DNA of 64,000 nt from Taeniopygia guttata (GCF_048771995.1 NC_133024.1:4221001-4285000), one strand, 5' to 3'; positions 29,001 through 42,550 are shown, counted from the stretch's first letter. Made by a program: numbers and translations. The notes: generated by a model not told the origin, from the sequence alone.

Positions 29001-32000
29001 GAAACTCTCAACAGGGAAGTAAATCCTCAAAAATTACATTTCTCTTTAATTTTGACTTATTAAATGTACACGCAACAATATTCAGGATTTCTGATGAATA
29101 CCTGGTCACATATAAGCATTTGATGAATTTGGCTTTGGTCTTCTTCTCTTTTCTGTAGTATAGCAAAGCACAGACACTCCATAAATGCAGTTATAATTGC
29201 TGAACTTTCTGAAGGACTGGCTGTTGCCCTCTCACTTGACAACCTGTGAGAGGACACAGAAGAAACAAAGTGACTCAGTTTCCAAGAAACCCAGTATGAA
29301 TGTTATCAATGCACCCTCAGGATGAGAATACAGGATCATAGAGTCATTGACAGCAGTCAGATCAAAATAAAGTCAATTTAGAAAGCTGACTTTTTAAAAT
29401 GCTTGACCAAGCATTTAATAGAACCTATATCAAAAAAAGAAAGCCACCCAAAGACAGTCTCTCCAGTTTTGAGTCAGAAAACCTGCAATTTCTGTGCTTT
29501 CTAATAAATATTAGATCACAAAAATGATCACAGAAATATTACAATCATTGTACTTTGTGTAATAAAATTCTATACACTTTTCAAACAAACCCCTACATAA
29601 CTCTCTTCTCCAAGAGCTCTGCTAATTTCCACACCAACATCAGCTGAGAACTGATTTTTTTTTCATTTATTTTTTAAATAAATGAAATTTCAGCATTTCA
29701 TAAAATAATTTCTATATGCTTTTGAGTACACAGTGCACAGATACACATTTAAATTACATTTGATAGAAAGGTGGTTTTGAGGTATTTTAAAGGCACAAAG
29801 TACCAGCAGTTTCATCCTTTAAAAATGAGTATCACAAGAATTAGTTTGTGCATCACTAGGCTAATCCCCTATGAAAGAATTACACACTGAAGAGAAGAGC
29901 CTGATGCTTAAGAGTCACCCTTAATAATAATAATGTTCCAAGAGTCACCCTTATAATAATGTTCCCTATCCAAATTTCTCATGGGCTAAACACAAAGCTT
30001 TGACAAGGAAAGACAAGAATGCTTCATGTAAGGAAGATGTAGTAAAATCAAAAGGAGGGCTGAAGATTTAAGATGACAGGAACAGCCACAAAACTGACTC
30101 CAGTTTTGGATATTGAAAAAAAAAATTTAAACACATAATTTCATTTATCTTTAAATGCTTAAAGATTAGTTTATTTCCCAATGTAAAAGAGACTGATTCC
30201 AAATAAATAAATTTGTGGTCCATACCCTTGAATTACAGAGCTGAAAAAAACTCTGAAGTATTCCAGCTTTGGTTCCACAACGTCAGGAGGCACCTTGCTA
30301 ATGAAGGGCAGGAGGTTGGGGTAGATAACAGTAGCTAATCCTCGCCCACCTTCTCGAAGCACTGCCCAGAGCTTTGGCAGAACTCCTTTTCTGGCATTCA
30401 CATGATTCCAACAGTCCTACAGAAAGAAATTCACTTACTATAAATTAAACAACAATATGTTGTTTAATTAAACAACTATAAATTAAACAACAATATGTTG
30501 CCTCAGAAGAACTCCCAAGGAAGCCATTTAACCTATGTCCCCATATTATAGCTCAAACAAGTCATTGTGAAGTTTCAATTATTTTAAGTTACTCACTTGC
30601 CAGTATCTTTAAAATCACTTTCTCCTTATTTTGGCTTCTGAAGTTAACATGGTAAAACTATTTCTGCACTGTTTAAATTCAATTGACCTTTCTTATTAGC
30701 CAACAGCGATTAAAGGTTTCTCTTTAATAATGCTTTCATGATGCTTCATAGAAGCATCACACATAGAAGCATCAGCTATTGTAACTAATACTGTATTTAA
30801 TTTTAAGTTGTCATTATCAAGGCAAACCAATGATTGAGTTTGGAAGCATCACTAACTTCAAAACTCTCTTCAAAAATTTTCCAATGGTTAGAAAATGCTT
30901 TGCCACTTTCTTCTTCCTAATTTTTTTTGTCATCCAATCTATTTTATTTATTATCATATTTATTTATTATAGTTCAAGGTACCTATATTTATAACAAGCT
31001 GAACAAAGACTGTTTAGGGCTTTTTCTTCATGAAAACTTGTTACAGTTCATTCCAGCAGTTGCAAAAAAGACCTGCAGCGTTAAACCCCCAAAGGATGCT
31101 GTCTATGGCAACAACTCATCCTGCAATAAATTCAAAACTGGTGTTTTGCTTAAAATTAAGAGAAAAAAAAAAAAAAAAAAACGAAAAAGCTAAAGAATCC
31201 TTACATTTGAAGGGGAAAGAAACTAACCAAAAATGCACTGCAGGTCTTTTTTATAACTGTCTTTAAAAAAGAAAAAGGTTTAAAGCATTATTTTACTTAC
31301 TAGTAACTACATTTAATGGAAGGGTTTAAGGTTAATGAAATTAAATTCATAAAACAACTCTTAATTTTCAGCTATGCTGGACATGATATATTTGAAAGTT
31401 ACACTAAAAGAAGGAGGATGTACACTTAAGGAGTTCCTGTTATAAATCATAAAGAAAACCCAGTCAAGCCTGTCCTCCTAGTTCTACACAGAGAACAACA
31501 CTTGGTGAAAAGTTAAATTTGATGAAAATATCTGCCCCTTACACTTCCCACATTACCTCAATAGTGGTGATAGTATAAAGCACTGCTTCCCAAAGAGCAG
31601 GACACACCACTGCATCACTGTCATCAATGCTGAGAAGAACAGCAGGACAAACTCTTGGTGCTTCAGCTTTCACCACTTCAGGCAAGTGCTGGCAAAAAGC
31701 AGAAATCAGCTCAAAGAAAGCTGAGCGAACCTGACAGAGGCCACAGAAGGAAAAACAGAATTTGTCACTACATGTAGTTAAAAAGAGTCCTTTTAAAGTC
31801 AACAAAACTTTACAACACACCATGCCTGTATTTTACCACATTAACAAAGGTTAAAATATTATTAAAAACCAATAAAACCAAAACAGTTATTAAACAGACT
31901 TATCAAATATTTTAATGTAATTTGTTTAGTGATCAAATGCCTGTCAAAACTTGTATTTCTATATACTTCCCAAAAGGCATTTTTTCCAAAAAGCAACTTA

Positions 32001-35000
32001 AAGCTTTTAAACAAAATACTATTGCATGAATTCATCACCCTATGTACAGACTAAAGAGCAGTAAAATTGTTTAAAAAATGAAAATCTCAAAGCATTGAGA
32101 ACACATGCTGTAAGTTGACAGAGTTTTTGTCTTCTACATGAATTTTAAATGACAGCAGATTGCCAAAAGGTAGACCATGATGATATGGAAATAAAAATTT
32201 GGCCTACTGGATAAATTTTCAAGCAATATTGTCTATATTGAGTTTGGGGGTTTTTTAACATTAAGTCTGGTCAGATATTAGTCCCAGATAAAAAAGATTT
32301 ATAATTACATTAACTGAACAGTTTCTTTAGCCTTTCTGGAATCTACATAGAAACCTGAAGGCTGTTTCAAACCTAAGCAAAGTATGAAGTTCATCCTGGT
32401 AGAATACAAGTAATTAATACTTCCTCAGTTTAAGGGTATAACCTTTAACAAAAACCAAGCAAAATAAAGAAGAAATTAAAAAGTCACCTGTGATATGCTG
32501 TTTTTGCTGTATTTCCAAAATTTGTTTTGGGACAGAAGTGACATTAATTTTTCTTCCAATGAATGCATCTCTTTCTTTGGCAACATGCTGAGCAACTTTT
32601 TTAAAGCTAACAAGGAACAGGTCAGAATCCGGAAAAATTTGGCTTCCCTTTCTTCTTCTGGTACAGTTCTCAGAAAGCGAAACAAACAAAAAAGTTAAAA
32701 GTAGACTGAAATAAACCAGCAGGCATCCCAAGTTCGTCTAAAGTAAACTGCCTTCATTTTCTTTTGTGTTCTTTTTTTGATTTCAGGTACCAGGTTCTAA
32801 ATTACACTATAAAGTGTTAGGGAAAAAAAAACTTTAATGTCATCTCATCTTCCAGCTACTCACAAATGATATTCTTAAAAGAGCTAAAACAAAATTAGAT
32901 AATTGATAACACTTTCAAAACAATTTATACTTAAGTGCTGCAGCAATAAGCAGCTGGGACTCAATTTTTTCATGCAGAAACAGCTGATGCTTTATTCACA
33001 AAGCTCATATTGATAGGAAATATCAGAAGGCTTTGTGTTATACCAAACTGGCTAACAATACACTGACACTCAGTTTATTGGTCAGTAAATGGCAAGGTTG
33101 GCCATCTCTCAAATCTCTCCATTTTTGGTTAGTTTACATCTTTTGTTCACTGATTCCTGTGAGACAGATTTGTTTTGATTATTGTAGGTGCAAACTGTTC
33201 TCTTACCAGAATAATCTGTTGTGTTAACTGCCTTCATTTTTATGATTTTTCACATAGGAAGTTAGATAGCTGCACTTAGAAGAAGTAACAGGCAATTTAG
33301 CAGAGCAAGGCCTGATTTTATATAATAAATATAAATTATATAATAAATAATATAATATTAATGTTTTCTATAATAAATATTAGATATATAAGGCCTTTCT
33401 TTTACAATATCTCTACTTGTATGCAACACTTAAGTCCCAAACAAAGTTACTGGGATCTGGATTCAAATAATTATTCTGTCTCCTGAAATAAAACTAAATT
33501 CACTACTTCCAGAGACAGAAAACCCAATCAAGACCAAGATTTAAAGACTTAAATATACATTTAATCAGGCAAACGTACTGAGGGTCACTGAGTGTATCAG
33601 CTGTTTCCTTCAGAAGGTGATCTTGAAGCACCTATGGGGGAAAAACCATGCATATAAATACAAAGAAATCTAATACTTATATGTGAACAATATAGTCCAC
33701 ACATTATTCAGAGACAACCCTACAATAAAATTTCACAACCTCTGAGCTGTCTTTCTAATATTTTTAGACATGCTAATAAACATGCTAGAAAATAATCTGA
33801 ATATAGTAGTTGTGGTACTGTCTGAATTAAGTCTTCCTAACACTTAGTAAATTGCAGCCCTATGCCAATGTGCTCCTGCTAAAAAGAAGCCAAACTGAGG
33901 CAAATCAAATCAATTAGGTTTGCACATGATGGGCCAGCAATACAATCTTTGACCTTTTTTTAATTCAGTCAACTGAGTATCATATCTGACTGGCAGAATA
34001 GCATAAACCTTGGTCAGAATTAAACTTGCAGATGCTGAAACACTGCTCAGCATTCTTCATTCTTTTTCACTATAGCTAAACTACTCCAGCATCATTATTC
34101 CGTCTGTCAGCAACATTACATGTTGACTGAACATCATTACATAGGAATGCACACAAAAAAATTCACTATTAATTCCTTTGATTCCAGTCATCCTCATCTC
34201 AAATCAGAAAAACATCCTTTTTTTTTTTTTCCTCTGCATTCCTTATTATTTTTCTTTTTTATATTTCCTTACAGAAGAAATTCTTCCCAGTGAGGGTAGT
34301 GAGGCACTGGCACAAGTTGCCCATAGAAGCTGGGGCTGTCCCATCCCTGGAAGTGCTCAGGGCCAGGTTGGACAGGGCTGGAGAAATCTGGTCTAGTAGA
34401 AGATGTCCCAGTCCATGGCAGGGGGTGGAACATGAAGACTTTTTAGAAGTCCCTTCCAACCCAAACCATTCTATGGTTCTCTACAAAGGGGCAAAGTTTC
34501 AGGTGACAAAGAAATTTAACTGTGAAGAATAGATGGGGGAAGGATGACTTTTAAACTCATAACAGAAACCTTAAAGAAATACAAAAGTAAACTCACATTA
34601 AGAATTTCATCCTTACAGAATACTAAGGCTTCAGGTTGTTTGCTCGAAGGAAAAGCTTTTTCAAAAGCTACTTTTGCAGCAGAAGCAGCAGGGGAGTAAG
34701 TGTCACACTGAGCAATCAGCCAGTAACCCATGATACTTTTTAAGTAAGGAGCTAAGTGTTTTTTTACTTTAAGAATCAGTTGCTCAAAAGATTGCTGAGT
34801 TGCTTCTCGAACACGGCGATCATGATCCTGTTAAACAAAGAAAAGAAGGGGAAAAAAGAGAAAAGTTTATTGGTTTAAGAAATGTACCTTTGATTTCAGT
34901 TACTTAAAAGCAAAAGTGGTGATTAAAAAGTCATGTTTGCAATTAATTGGATTTGAAACATAGATTTGAAAATACACACCAATGACAAAAAATTTTTGTA

Positions 35001-37956
35001 TCCCAAGGTATGGGGGTACTCCTAATTCAGTAGCATCATTTTCCCAAACTGTTGTATACTCAGACTGTAACCTCTCCCTGATATCCCTAAAAAGAGTTTT
35101 TGTTTCCAATTTATACAAACATTTTTCAGAAAAGAGGCAGGAAAAACAGGAAACCTTGAAGACATCTTCTCAATTAGAACTACCATAAGCTGTGCATTGC
35201 TATCCTTTATTTCCATATGAATTTGCAACATCATGATTTTCTACACTCTTGATTCCAGAAAGAAACAGTAGGAATTACTCTAATGGGTAGGAATAGTGAT
35301 TTGTTTTGTTCTATACCATTTTTTCAACAGTAGCCATTCAGTAGACAGCTTGGAAATACAGTAAATAGATCAAGAAAATTATTGCTAATCTGGCTACACA
35401 AGATCTTTTCATATTTGTGTTTGGGTTTTTTTAGTGTTAAGTCCGGTCAGATATTAGCCCTAAATGAAGAAGGTTTATAATTATGTTAATTGAACAGACT
35501 CTCTAGCCTTTCTGGAATCCACATAATTTTCCTAAGAAATATAGTACCATCTTTTAAACATAAAGGTCTAACAGTTCTATAAAGGAAGTACAGTCCAGAC
35601 ATCAACAGTTCAAGATTCCACCCACTGCCAATACTGAAATATGTCCACAAAATGAACAGTATTTTGCTTCAACTTGATGTTTCTCCTAGAATAAGTCAAG
35701 AATTCCAACAAAGGTAGACAGGTGAACAAAGACAACCTTAGAGGTAGTCACAGGAAGTAGACAGGTAAGTTTCTAATTTAAATACTTCAACACTTACTAG
35801 TGAAATTTTACAATAGATTCTCGGCCAGTAAGGAAGAACACCTTTAACAACTTCCGCTTCTCTTTCCTTGCACATCGTCCCAAACTCTTGCATAGCCTAA
35901 AATCAAAATATCAAGAGCACTATTTAAGAAGTCAGGTAGATATGTTCTTTAATTTATCAGTTTGTATCCGAAACTGCAACTCCCTTCTCCAAAAATCAAA
36001 TAACTTCTTGAAAATGAGCATCTATAGAGAAAACTGCATGATGGACCTTGCAATAGGTTATCCAAGATATCTTCTGGATCGCACTTCAAGCAAATCCACC
36101 AAAGTGAAATTATTTACTTCCTCTTCCTCTTCCACCCTTAAGAAAACTGTATTATTCTCAAATTTTAAAAAAATAAATAAATTAGGAGGGGGCAAAGGAT
36201 GCACCTACTTTTAACTTGGTTGTGACATCCCTTTTAGATAGTTTTCGCAACACCATTCGGAAATCAGCATCCACAAGGCTGTCTACTTCCTCTGCTCCTT
36301 GAATTGCAGGAACATATCCAAGATCACTCTGAGATGTTCCAAAGCCGATAAACCCAGGCACTGTTCCACGTTCTTTGGCAAGGAGCTCTGCAGCTCGGCC
36401 ACTGCTAGAAGGCTGACAAAACAAAAGGGACAGGAGTCAATTATCTATTTAATTTTATTTTGCATACATCATACATTTGAAAATATGATCCTATTTTTAT
36501 TGTATAATTAACCTTCTAATTAAAATAAAATCTTTCAAAGAAGAGTCCACCTGTGCTTCAAACATAGAAACCTAGAAAATGATTATTCTCTTTAAGATCA
36601 GGCTGAGAAAGCTGGGGATGTTCAGCCTGGAAAACAAAAGGCTCCAGGGAGCCCTCATAACATCCTTCCAGTGTCAGCAGGGAGCCTACAAGGAAACTGG
36701 AGAGAAGTCTTCATCAGGCACTGTAGTGATACGACAAGGAGGAATGACTTTAAACTGAAACAAAATAGGTTTAGATTACATATGAAATTCTTGCCTGTAA
36801 GGGTGGTGAAGCCCTGGCACAAGGACTGCCCCATCCCTGGAAGTGTTCAAGGCCATGTTGGACAGCGCTTGGAATAACCTGGTCTAGCAGAAGGTATCCC
36901 TTCCCATGGCAGGGGTAGGACTGGATGAGTTTTAAAGTCCCCTCCTACTCAAACCACTCTATGAGTCTATTCAATGATTCTGTGAATCAGAATTCTCTTT
37001 CCTCTTAACATGAATACTTCTGGAAAATTTTATTGCTTTTATTGCTTTATATTGCTTTTTTGCTATGCAAAAAAGCCTAACATAACATTCCTTCTGCAAG
37101 CAAACAATTTATTAAGAATCTATAAACAACTTATTAAGAAACTATTTTTCCTCCTTCACTGTTTCTGGCTTTCCTAGTTCTTTTCATGGGCCAACAGAGC
37201 TCCCAGGTAATGCTCCTTTTTTCTCTGAACAAATAAAAACACATAGACAAAATAAAGGATTCTCCCAGCAACTAAGTGGCCAAAAATGATTTAGAGAAAT
37301 GGAGTAAAAGCATGCCTACGTAAAAAAGTATAATAAATACCATCACATAGTTGTGTGTTTTGGAGCTCAACACCACTTCTAGTTTACCCCATTTGCCCAT
37401 TCTATTATTGGCTCTGCTTTGTTTCAACCGTGCTCTTTCGGAAAGACTGATGCTTAAACGTCCTCTGGGACACCTCACAACGCAAATACCTTTTATTTCC
37501 TAATGGCAGCAGCAGCTTTGTGAGCTTGTTGGGTTTAAATCACCTTTTCTGAGCTGTTAAGGACATGCTGCTTTGCATTAAGTCTTCCCTAAATCCAGGG
37601 AGGAATTAGGGAAACTGAACACCGGACTTCTCCTACTATCCCGAGAGATGGGGCGGATGTCATCTCCGGCCTTTTGGCAAGAAAAACACCCTGAATGTAC
37701 CACTGGCACTTTGTTGAACCCACACCCGCGGTGACTTCGCTCTTCCTCTCAGTACAAACACCACAGCAGCAGCAGCCGCACTCCCCTCAGGCACCGCCAA
37801 GAAGCGGCCCCGGGCCCGGCCCCGCTCCCACGACCGGGCCCCGCTGAGGGAGCCGGGCTCCGGCGGCCCCCGGAGCCCCGGCCCGGCCCCGCCGCCCTGC
37901 TCGGCCCCGCTCACCCGCACGTTGCCCTTGGTTCGCTGCTTGTTCTTGCCCCCCAT
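8064..37956 (-). CDS. LTN1: listerin, E3 ubiquitin ligase of ribosome quality control (30 coding exons)
   Basis: Listerin ubiquitylates nascent chains stalled on 60S subunits, working with NEMF and VCP. Coding exons in transcript order: 37915-37956, 36209-36412, 35798-35896, 34597-34827, 33579-33631, 32488-32668, 31557-31730, 30226-30416, 29102-29243, 27602-28384, 27073-27114, 25706-25898, 23449-23688, 22302-22455, 21900-22050, 21004-21205, 19947-20106, 19675-19779, 19283-19425, 17342-17477, 16176-16320, 14866-15079, 14353-14590, 13494-13568, 12488-12674, 11880-12051, 10378-10598, 9726-9920, 8919-9086, 8064-8126. They sum to 5304 bp, 1767 residues (human about 1766). The start [12 protein letters not shown] is the family N-terminus. 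A conserved N-terminal region, long HEAT-like helical body and RWD-like region lead to a C-terminal RING (about 1716-1767: CMIC, CRTC, H, C, CPLC) ending CRETFL. The 783-bp exon 10 is the least conserved part. The intron at 14591-14865 has a GC donor. The product is cytosolic. Confidence 0.96.
8243..8467 (+). repeat. CR1 LINE fragment in LTN1 intron 29
   Basis: Recognisable CR1 3' region: 'gcccagggaggtggtggagtc' type block, 'gatgtttaagaaaagactgga', then an ending 'aattttgtgattctgtga' that resembles the ATTCTRTG tail. It is antisense to LTN1. Confidence 0.85.
8555..8578. repeat. TA dinucleotide microsatellite
   Basis: About twelve uninterrupted TA units inside LTN1 intron 29, between two CR1 fragments. 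Confidence 0.9.
8756..8880 (+). repeat. CR1 LINE 3' fragment in LTN1 intron 29
   Basis: A plus-strand CR1 tail with 'aacctggtctagcagaagatg', 'cccatggcaggggg' and 'ctttaaggtcccttccacccc' blocks. This is the CR1 subtype that also recurs in introns 1, 4, 11 and 20 of the same gene. It ends 39 bp from the RING-encoding exon 29. Confidence 0.85.
9970..9996. repeat. compound TG/TA microsatellite
   Basis: Five TG-type units run directly into about six AT units, inside LTN1 intron 27. Only length variation would be expected here. Confidence 0.85.
10965..11188 (+). repeat. CR1 LINE fragment in LTN1 intron 26
   Basis: CR1 blocks 'gttcaggctggatattagga', 'tgcccagggaagtggtggag' and terminal 'gatcccagaggtcttaatg' plus 'attctataatg' are in order. 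It is antisense to LTN1. The 60-120 bp before it may be further CR1 sequence, but it is too diverged to call. Confidence 0.88.
11476..11575. repeat. AT-rich low-complexity tract
   Basis: Nearly pure A/T with repeated 'atattaaaatat' words in LTN1 intron 26. No coding or element signature. Confidence 0.75.
16640..16882 (+). repeat. CR1 LINE 3' fragment in LTN1 intron 20
   Basis: CR1 tail with 'attattaggaagaaatcctt', 'cccattcctggaagtgttta', 'gtccctgcccatgata' and 'gatcccttccaacccaga' blocks in plus orientation, antisense to LTN1. It lies about 320 bp from the exon at 16176-16320. Confidence 0.88.
24060..24830 (-). repeat. ancient LINE relic (CR1/L3-like) in LTN1 intron 12
   Basis: The plus strand carries, in order, degraded matches to the reverse complement of an old amniote LINE that I remember from turtle and crocodile DNA. 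Blocks are 'ttccattatttaattataaac' with 'tgtatgaagaagta', 'attttatggcttttaagc', 'ccaaaactatatgcagaatt', 'gcaatgactgaatatctctt', 'cctatcattgaattgata' and 'cccatgtacacttgtagtatt'. The spacing fits a single element of about 770 bp. It is far more diverged than the other CR1 copies and probably predates birds. The family name is uncertain. Confidence 0.55.
25944..26125 (-). repeat. CR1 LINE 3' fragment in LTN1 intron 11
   Basis: Read on the plus strand it begins 'agaatggtttgggttggaag', passes 'ccatgggcagggatacctcc' and 'accaggttgctccaagcccc', and continues to 'gatagagcagccacagcttc'. That order is the reverse complement of a CR1 3' end. It is the only young-looking CR1 in LTN1 that lies in the sense orientation. 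It starts about 45 bp from the exon at 25706-25898. Confidence 0.9.
28680..28976 (+). repeat. CR1 LINE fragment in LTN1 intron 9
   Basis: CR1 blocks in order: 'ggaatggccttaaattgcag', 'ttgcccagggaggtggtgga', 'tggatgatctcaaaggtctt', 'ttccagccttgacaattccg'. Plus orientation, antisense to LTN1. It sits about 125 bp from the exon at 29102-29243. Confidence 0.9.
29661..29687. repeat. perfect 12-bp inverted repeat
   Basis: Arms 29661-29672 and 29676-29687 are exact reverse complements around a 3-base T loop. The whole is AT-only except for one C and one G. It lies in LTN1 intron 8. A DNA or RNA hairpin is possible; a regulatory role is not supported. Confidence 0.8.
30437..30501. repeat. short duplicated palindromic repeat
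   Basis: The phrase 'tataaattaaacaacaatat' followed by 'gttg' occurs twice, separated by 'tttaattaaacaac' which is itself the inverse of part of the unit. It lies a few bases into LTN1 intron 7, just upstream of exon 8 in transcript sense. A local duplication is the simplest explanation. Confidence 0.75.
32238..32350. repeat. unnamed dispersed repeat, copy A (LTN1 intron 6)
   Basis: About 110 bp that matches 35416-35530 in the same orientation at roughly 80-85 percent by eye. Shared blocks include 'ggtcagatattag', 'tttataatta' and 'tagcctttctggaat'. I do not recognise it as CR1. It may be a fragment of an interspersed element or an old intragenic duplication. Confidence 0.75.
34270..34484 (+). 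repeat. CR1 LINE 3' fragment in LTN1 intron 4
   Basis: CR1 tail with 'ttcttcccagtgagggtag', 'cccatccctggaagtgctc', 'cagtccatggcagggggtgg' and 'cccttccaacccaaaccatt' blocks, ending 'ctatggttct'. Antisense to LTN1. One of the better preserved copies, ending about 110 bp from the exon at 34597-34827. Confidence 0.92.
35416..35530. repeat. unnamed dispersed repeat, copy B (LTN1 intron 3)
   Basis: Partner of 32238-32350, same orientation, about 3.2 kb away with exons 4 to 6 between or beside them. Conserved words 'ggtcagatattag' and 'ctctagcctttctggaatcc' define the match. Flanks outside about 110 bp do not align by eye. Confidence 0.75.
36592..36992 (+). repeat. CR1 LINE fragment in LTN1 intron 1
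   Basis: About 400 bp of CR1 starting in the region 'ctggggatgttcagcctgga', through 'gaggaatgactttaaactga', 'cccatccctggaagtgttca', 'cccatggcaggggtaggact', and ending 'caatgattctgtgaat'. Antisense to LTN1 and the longest of its young CR1 copies. Confidence 0.93.
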
Positions 37957-38060
37957 GGCAAGAACCGGCACCGGGGCCCGGCCGGAGCCACCGCGCCCGC
38001 TACGACACGTCCGGGGCGGGGCCGCGCAGAGCGGGCGGGAACCTGCCTCAGCGACATCCT
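37700..38060 (-). promoter_or_regulatory. LTN1: LTN1 CpG-island promoter and first exon
   Basis: A sharp rise in G+C and CpG around LTN1 exon 1, with a GC box (GGGGCGGGGC) at 38013-38022 just upstream of the start codon at 37956. No TATA box is evident, which fits a constitutively expressed housekeeping gene. The transcription start probably lies between about 37970 and 38050. It is not visible directly. Confidence 0.75.
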
Positions 38061-38897
38061 TTAAAGAGATAGGATGAACTCCATCGATCTCGACTTAATT
38101 TGCGCTGGTTTTAGTAGGATATATGTGATATTGAATGTTTGTTCAAGTATACACGTTTGTATTAGGAGTCTCTCTCATTTTCGCAGGCGAAACCTGGTGT
38201 TAAAACCCGATTTGATGAGGCTGGGCCAGGAGATGGGCCATGTCTGGAGGTATACGGGATGCCCAAGCGCTGATCATTTGTGAACGACCCCAGATAGATA
38301 TTATAGAAATATTATAGAAATCCTCGGGTAGAGACATGTGAATGCAGCGTTCCCATAAATTTTATCAAGGGATTCAACAACTTCGGACACTGAATTGTCC
38401 TTCCTCATCACTAAAAAAAGAAAATCTCATTAACCTATGGACTCTGAATGGAAGACTGACTGCCGAAATCTTGGCCTCAGGCAGAATTTTCCCTATAAAA
38501 ACCGCTTGTGCCAGGATGGAGGTGTGTGGGCACAGAGGAAAACCTCTGCTGAGGCTGACTGCTTGCACACCCAGCGCTGACCCTGGGCTTGGCACTGTTC
38601 TTTCCTTGTGGCTGGGTAGATAGAATCTGATTGCAAAATATTTTATTATTTTCATTTTAATTTGGCTGGACAAATTTTTCATTTAAAACAGTCTTAAACT
38701 TTGACCATCCCGTGCGGCATTTACAGAGCCACGGCGTTCTTGCACGCTCACAAGGACTTTAGATTTGGGAAAGTTTCACCCACGCTTGTTGAATGGCATC
38801 GCTGTGAAGTATCCCTACAAGAGGTGTTCCAAGTCTATACCAGAGACCTGAATCTTAGCGATTTTACTGGATTCAGAAACATTTAATCAATATTTAA
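38061..38897. other. intergenic DNA upstream of LTN1
   Basis: Moderate-complexity sequence with short open frames only. A 'ccctataaaaaccg' TATA-like word is present near 38490 but is not linked to a recognisable gene. I see no CR1 here. Confidence 0.5.
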
Positions 38898-39515
38898 TGT
38901 GAAAAATGTGTATTTTATGATTGGCTTTTCGCAAATGTTACAATGAATATTATATGTGTAATGTTAGAATGTTATGCTGTATTAATTCTCTTAAGTAGTG
39001 TGTTAAATACAGCCTTAGGTTACAATATAATGTTAAAATAGAAATTTTGTGATATAGGATTTGTTACAAGCTCAAGTGAGAAGATGGGATAATCAAGAAA
39101 CTCTTCACACAGAGATGTCAGCAAAGGGGGCCTATAAAAATTCCTGCCTCCTTGTCAGGAAAGACAAACATTCTTCCACTTTTTCTTCGTCTTTTTAGAA
39201 CCACCAAAATTAAGGAGAAGTTGTTGACAAAACCCAGAAAAGTTCTTAATTTGCAAGGAATTTATGCATCATGTATGAGATATATGAATATGCAACAGGC
39301 TATTGCTTTTAAGGTTATTCCTTTGTTCACAAGGCATGCTTTTTGTGACTTAGTGTCTGAGAGCATCCAGACATCCGTAGTTCTTTGCTTTTTATTGTCT
39401 TGTAATTGTCCTAACTCTAAATTTTATTACTCTAATTGTATTACTATTTTTATCATCATTTTATTGTTATTAAACTTTTAAAAATTTAAAAACCAAGTGA
39501 TTGGCATTTTTCACA
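38898..39515 (+). mobile_element. solo LTR of an endogenous retrovirus (probably ERVL or ERV1-like)
   Basis: The 618-bp segment begins TGTGAAAAAT and ends ATTTTTCACA, a 10-bp terminal inverted repeat with TG...CA ends. It is flanked by near-matching 5-bp repeats (tttaa before, attaa after). A TATA-type word lies near 39131 and the 3' part is AT-rich with polyadenylation-like words, as expected of an LTR. No internal retroviral region is present, so this is a solo LTR left by recombination: a fossil. It resembles songbird ERV LTRs that I remember, but the family needs a database check. Moderate age is suggested by the imperfect flanking repeats. Confidence 0.75.
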
Positions 39516-39520
39516 ATTAA

Positions 39521-40410
39521 TAAAAATATTTAATCCAAAGAAACCAATGTCTGCTTTTTCTACCATGGGATTTAGATACAGTATCTGCAAAATTAGCATT
39601 CATTGATACAACTTTGTTGAAATCCCACTCAAAAACACACACAACATAATGCACTTCATATTACAGACTGAAAACTTGGGAACTCAGAAGGCTGAGGATC
39701 CTTTCAGAGTTTTGGAGCTTGTTATAAGGGAACCTGATCCTTGGTACAATTCTGCTTTTACACAAACCAAAATAACAGATGTAGGAGCCATCTTACCTGC
39801 ACACACACTTACTTACAGAAAATTCTTATGCCTTGGAGCTGGCATTCTAGCTCATCCTGATAGCATGAGTAAGACTCTTGTAAACTTGCTCTCTCCCTTT
39901 GTTCTTTTTTTTATATAAAATAATTCTCTCATGGCTTACTAAACTTTCAGGTAGAAAGTAGAAGATTGTTTAAAAAAAAGTTTTCATGAATTGTATGTAA
40001 ACATAACAATTAATGTAAACATCGTGTTCTTGCTCCTGAGATACACACACTGCATTTTCCTCTTTTCTTATTTGTATATTAATTCACCATATTCCATCTG
40101 TTCATCCATCTACAGTTCTTTAACTGTCCAGTAGGTCATCAAACACATTTTCTTTCATTTTAAGTAGGTATGTACCCTAAATCTCCTTAACACCAGAAAG
40201 TGCATAAAACATTCATATAGTCATTTTCATTATTCAGGATTTCACTGGATATTTGTTTACATTGAAAACTGGATTCATCACATGAATCATGAATTATTAA
40301 TTCCTTCTCTGATCAACTGTTGCAGAAAAGCTAAGGAATCTGTTAAGAGGGTTTAAATTAGATTAAATTAGAAATGTAGCTGCTGGCATCTGTGCTGATC
40401 TTCAACCCCT
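39521..40410. other. RWDD2B 3' flank or 3' UTR
   Basis: No separate gene seen. As RWDD2B is transcribed leftwards, part of this stretch is probably its 3' UTR. I found no AATAAA on the minus strand between the stop codon and the solo LTR, only a TATAAA variant near 39909-39914. The transcript end is therefore unclear. Confidence 0.5.

Positions 40411-42550
<2,140 letters not shown>

Noticed and set aside
37660-37971. A 103-codon minus-strand frame starting at a GTG 15 bp before the LTN1 ATG
   Set aside because: The real start is the ATG at 37956 (MGGKNKQ). The frame beyond NVR is intron 1 read-through after the GTGAGC donor.
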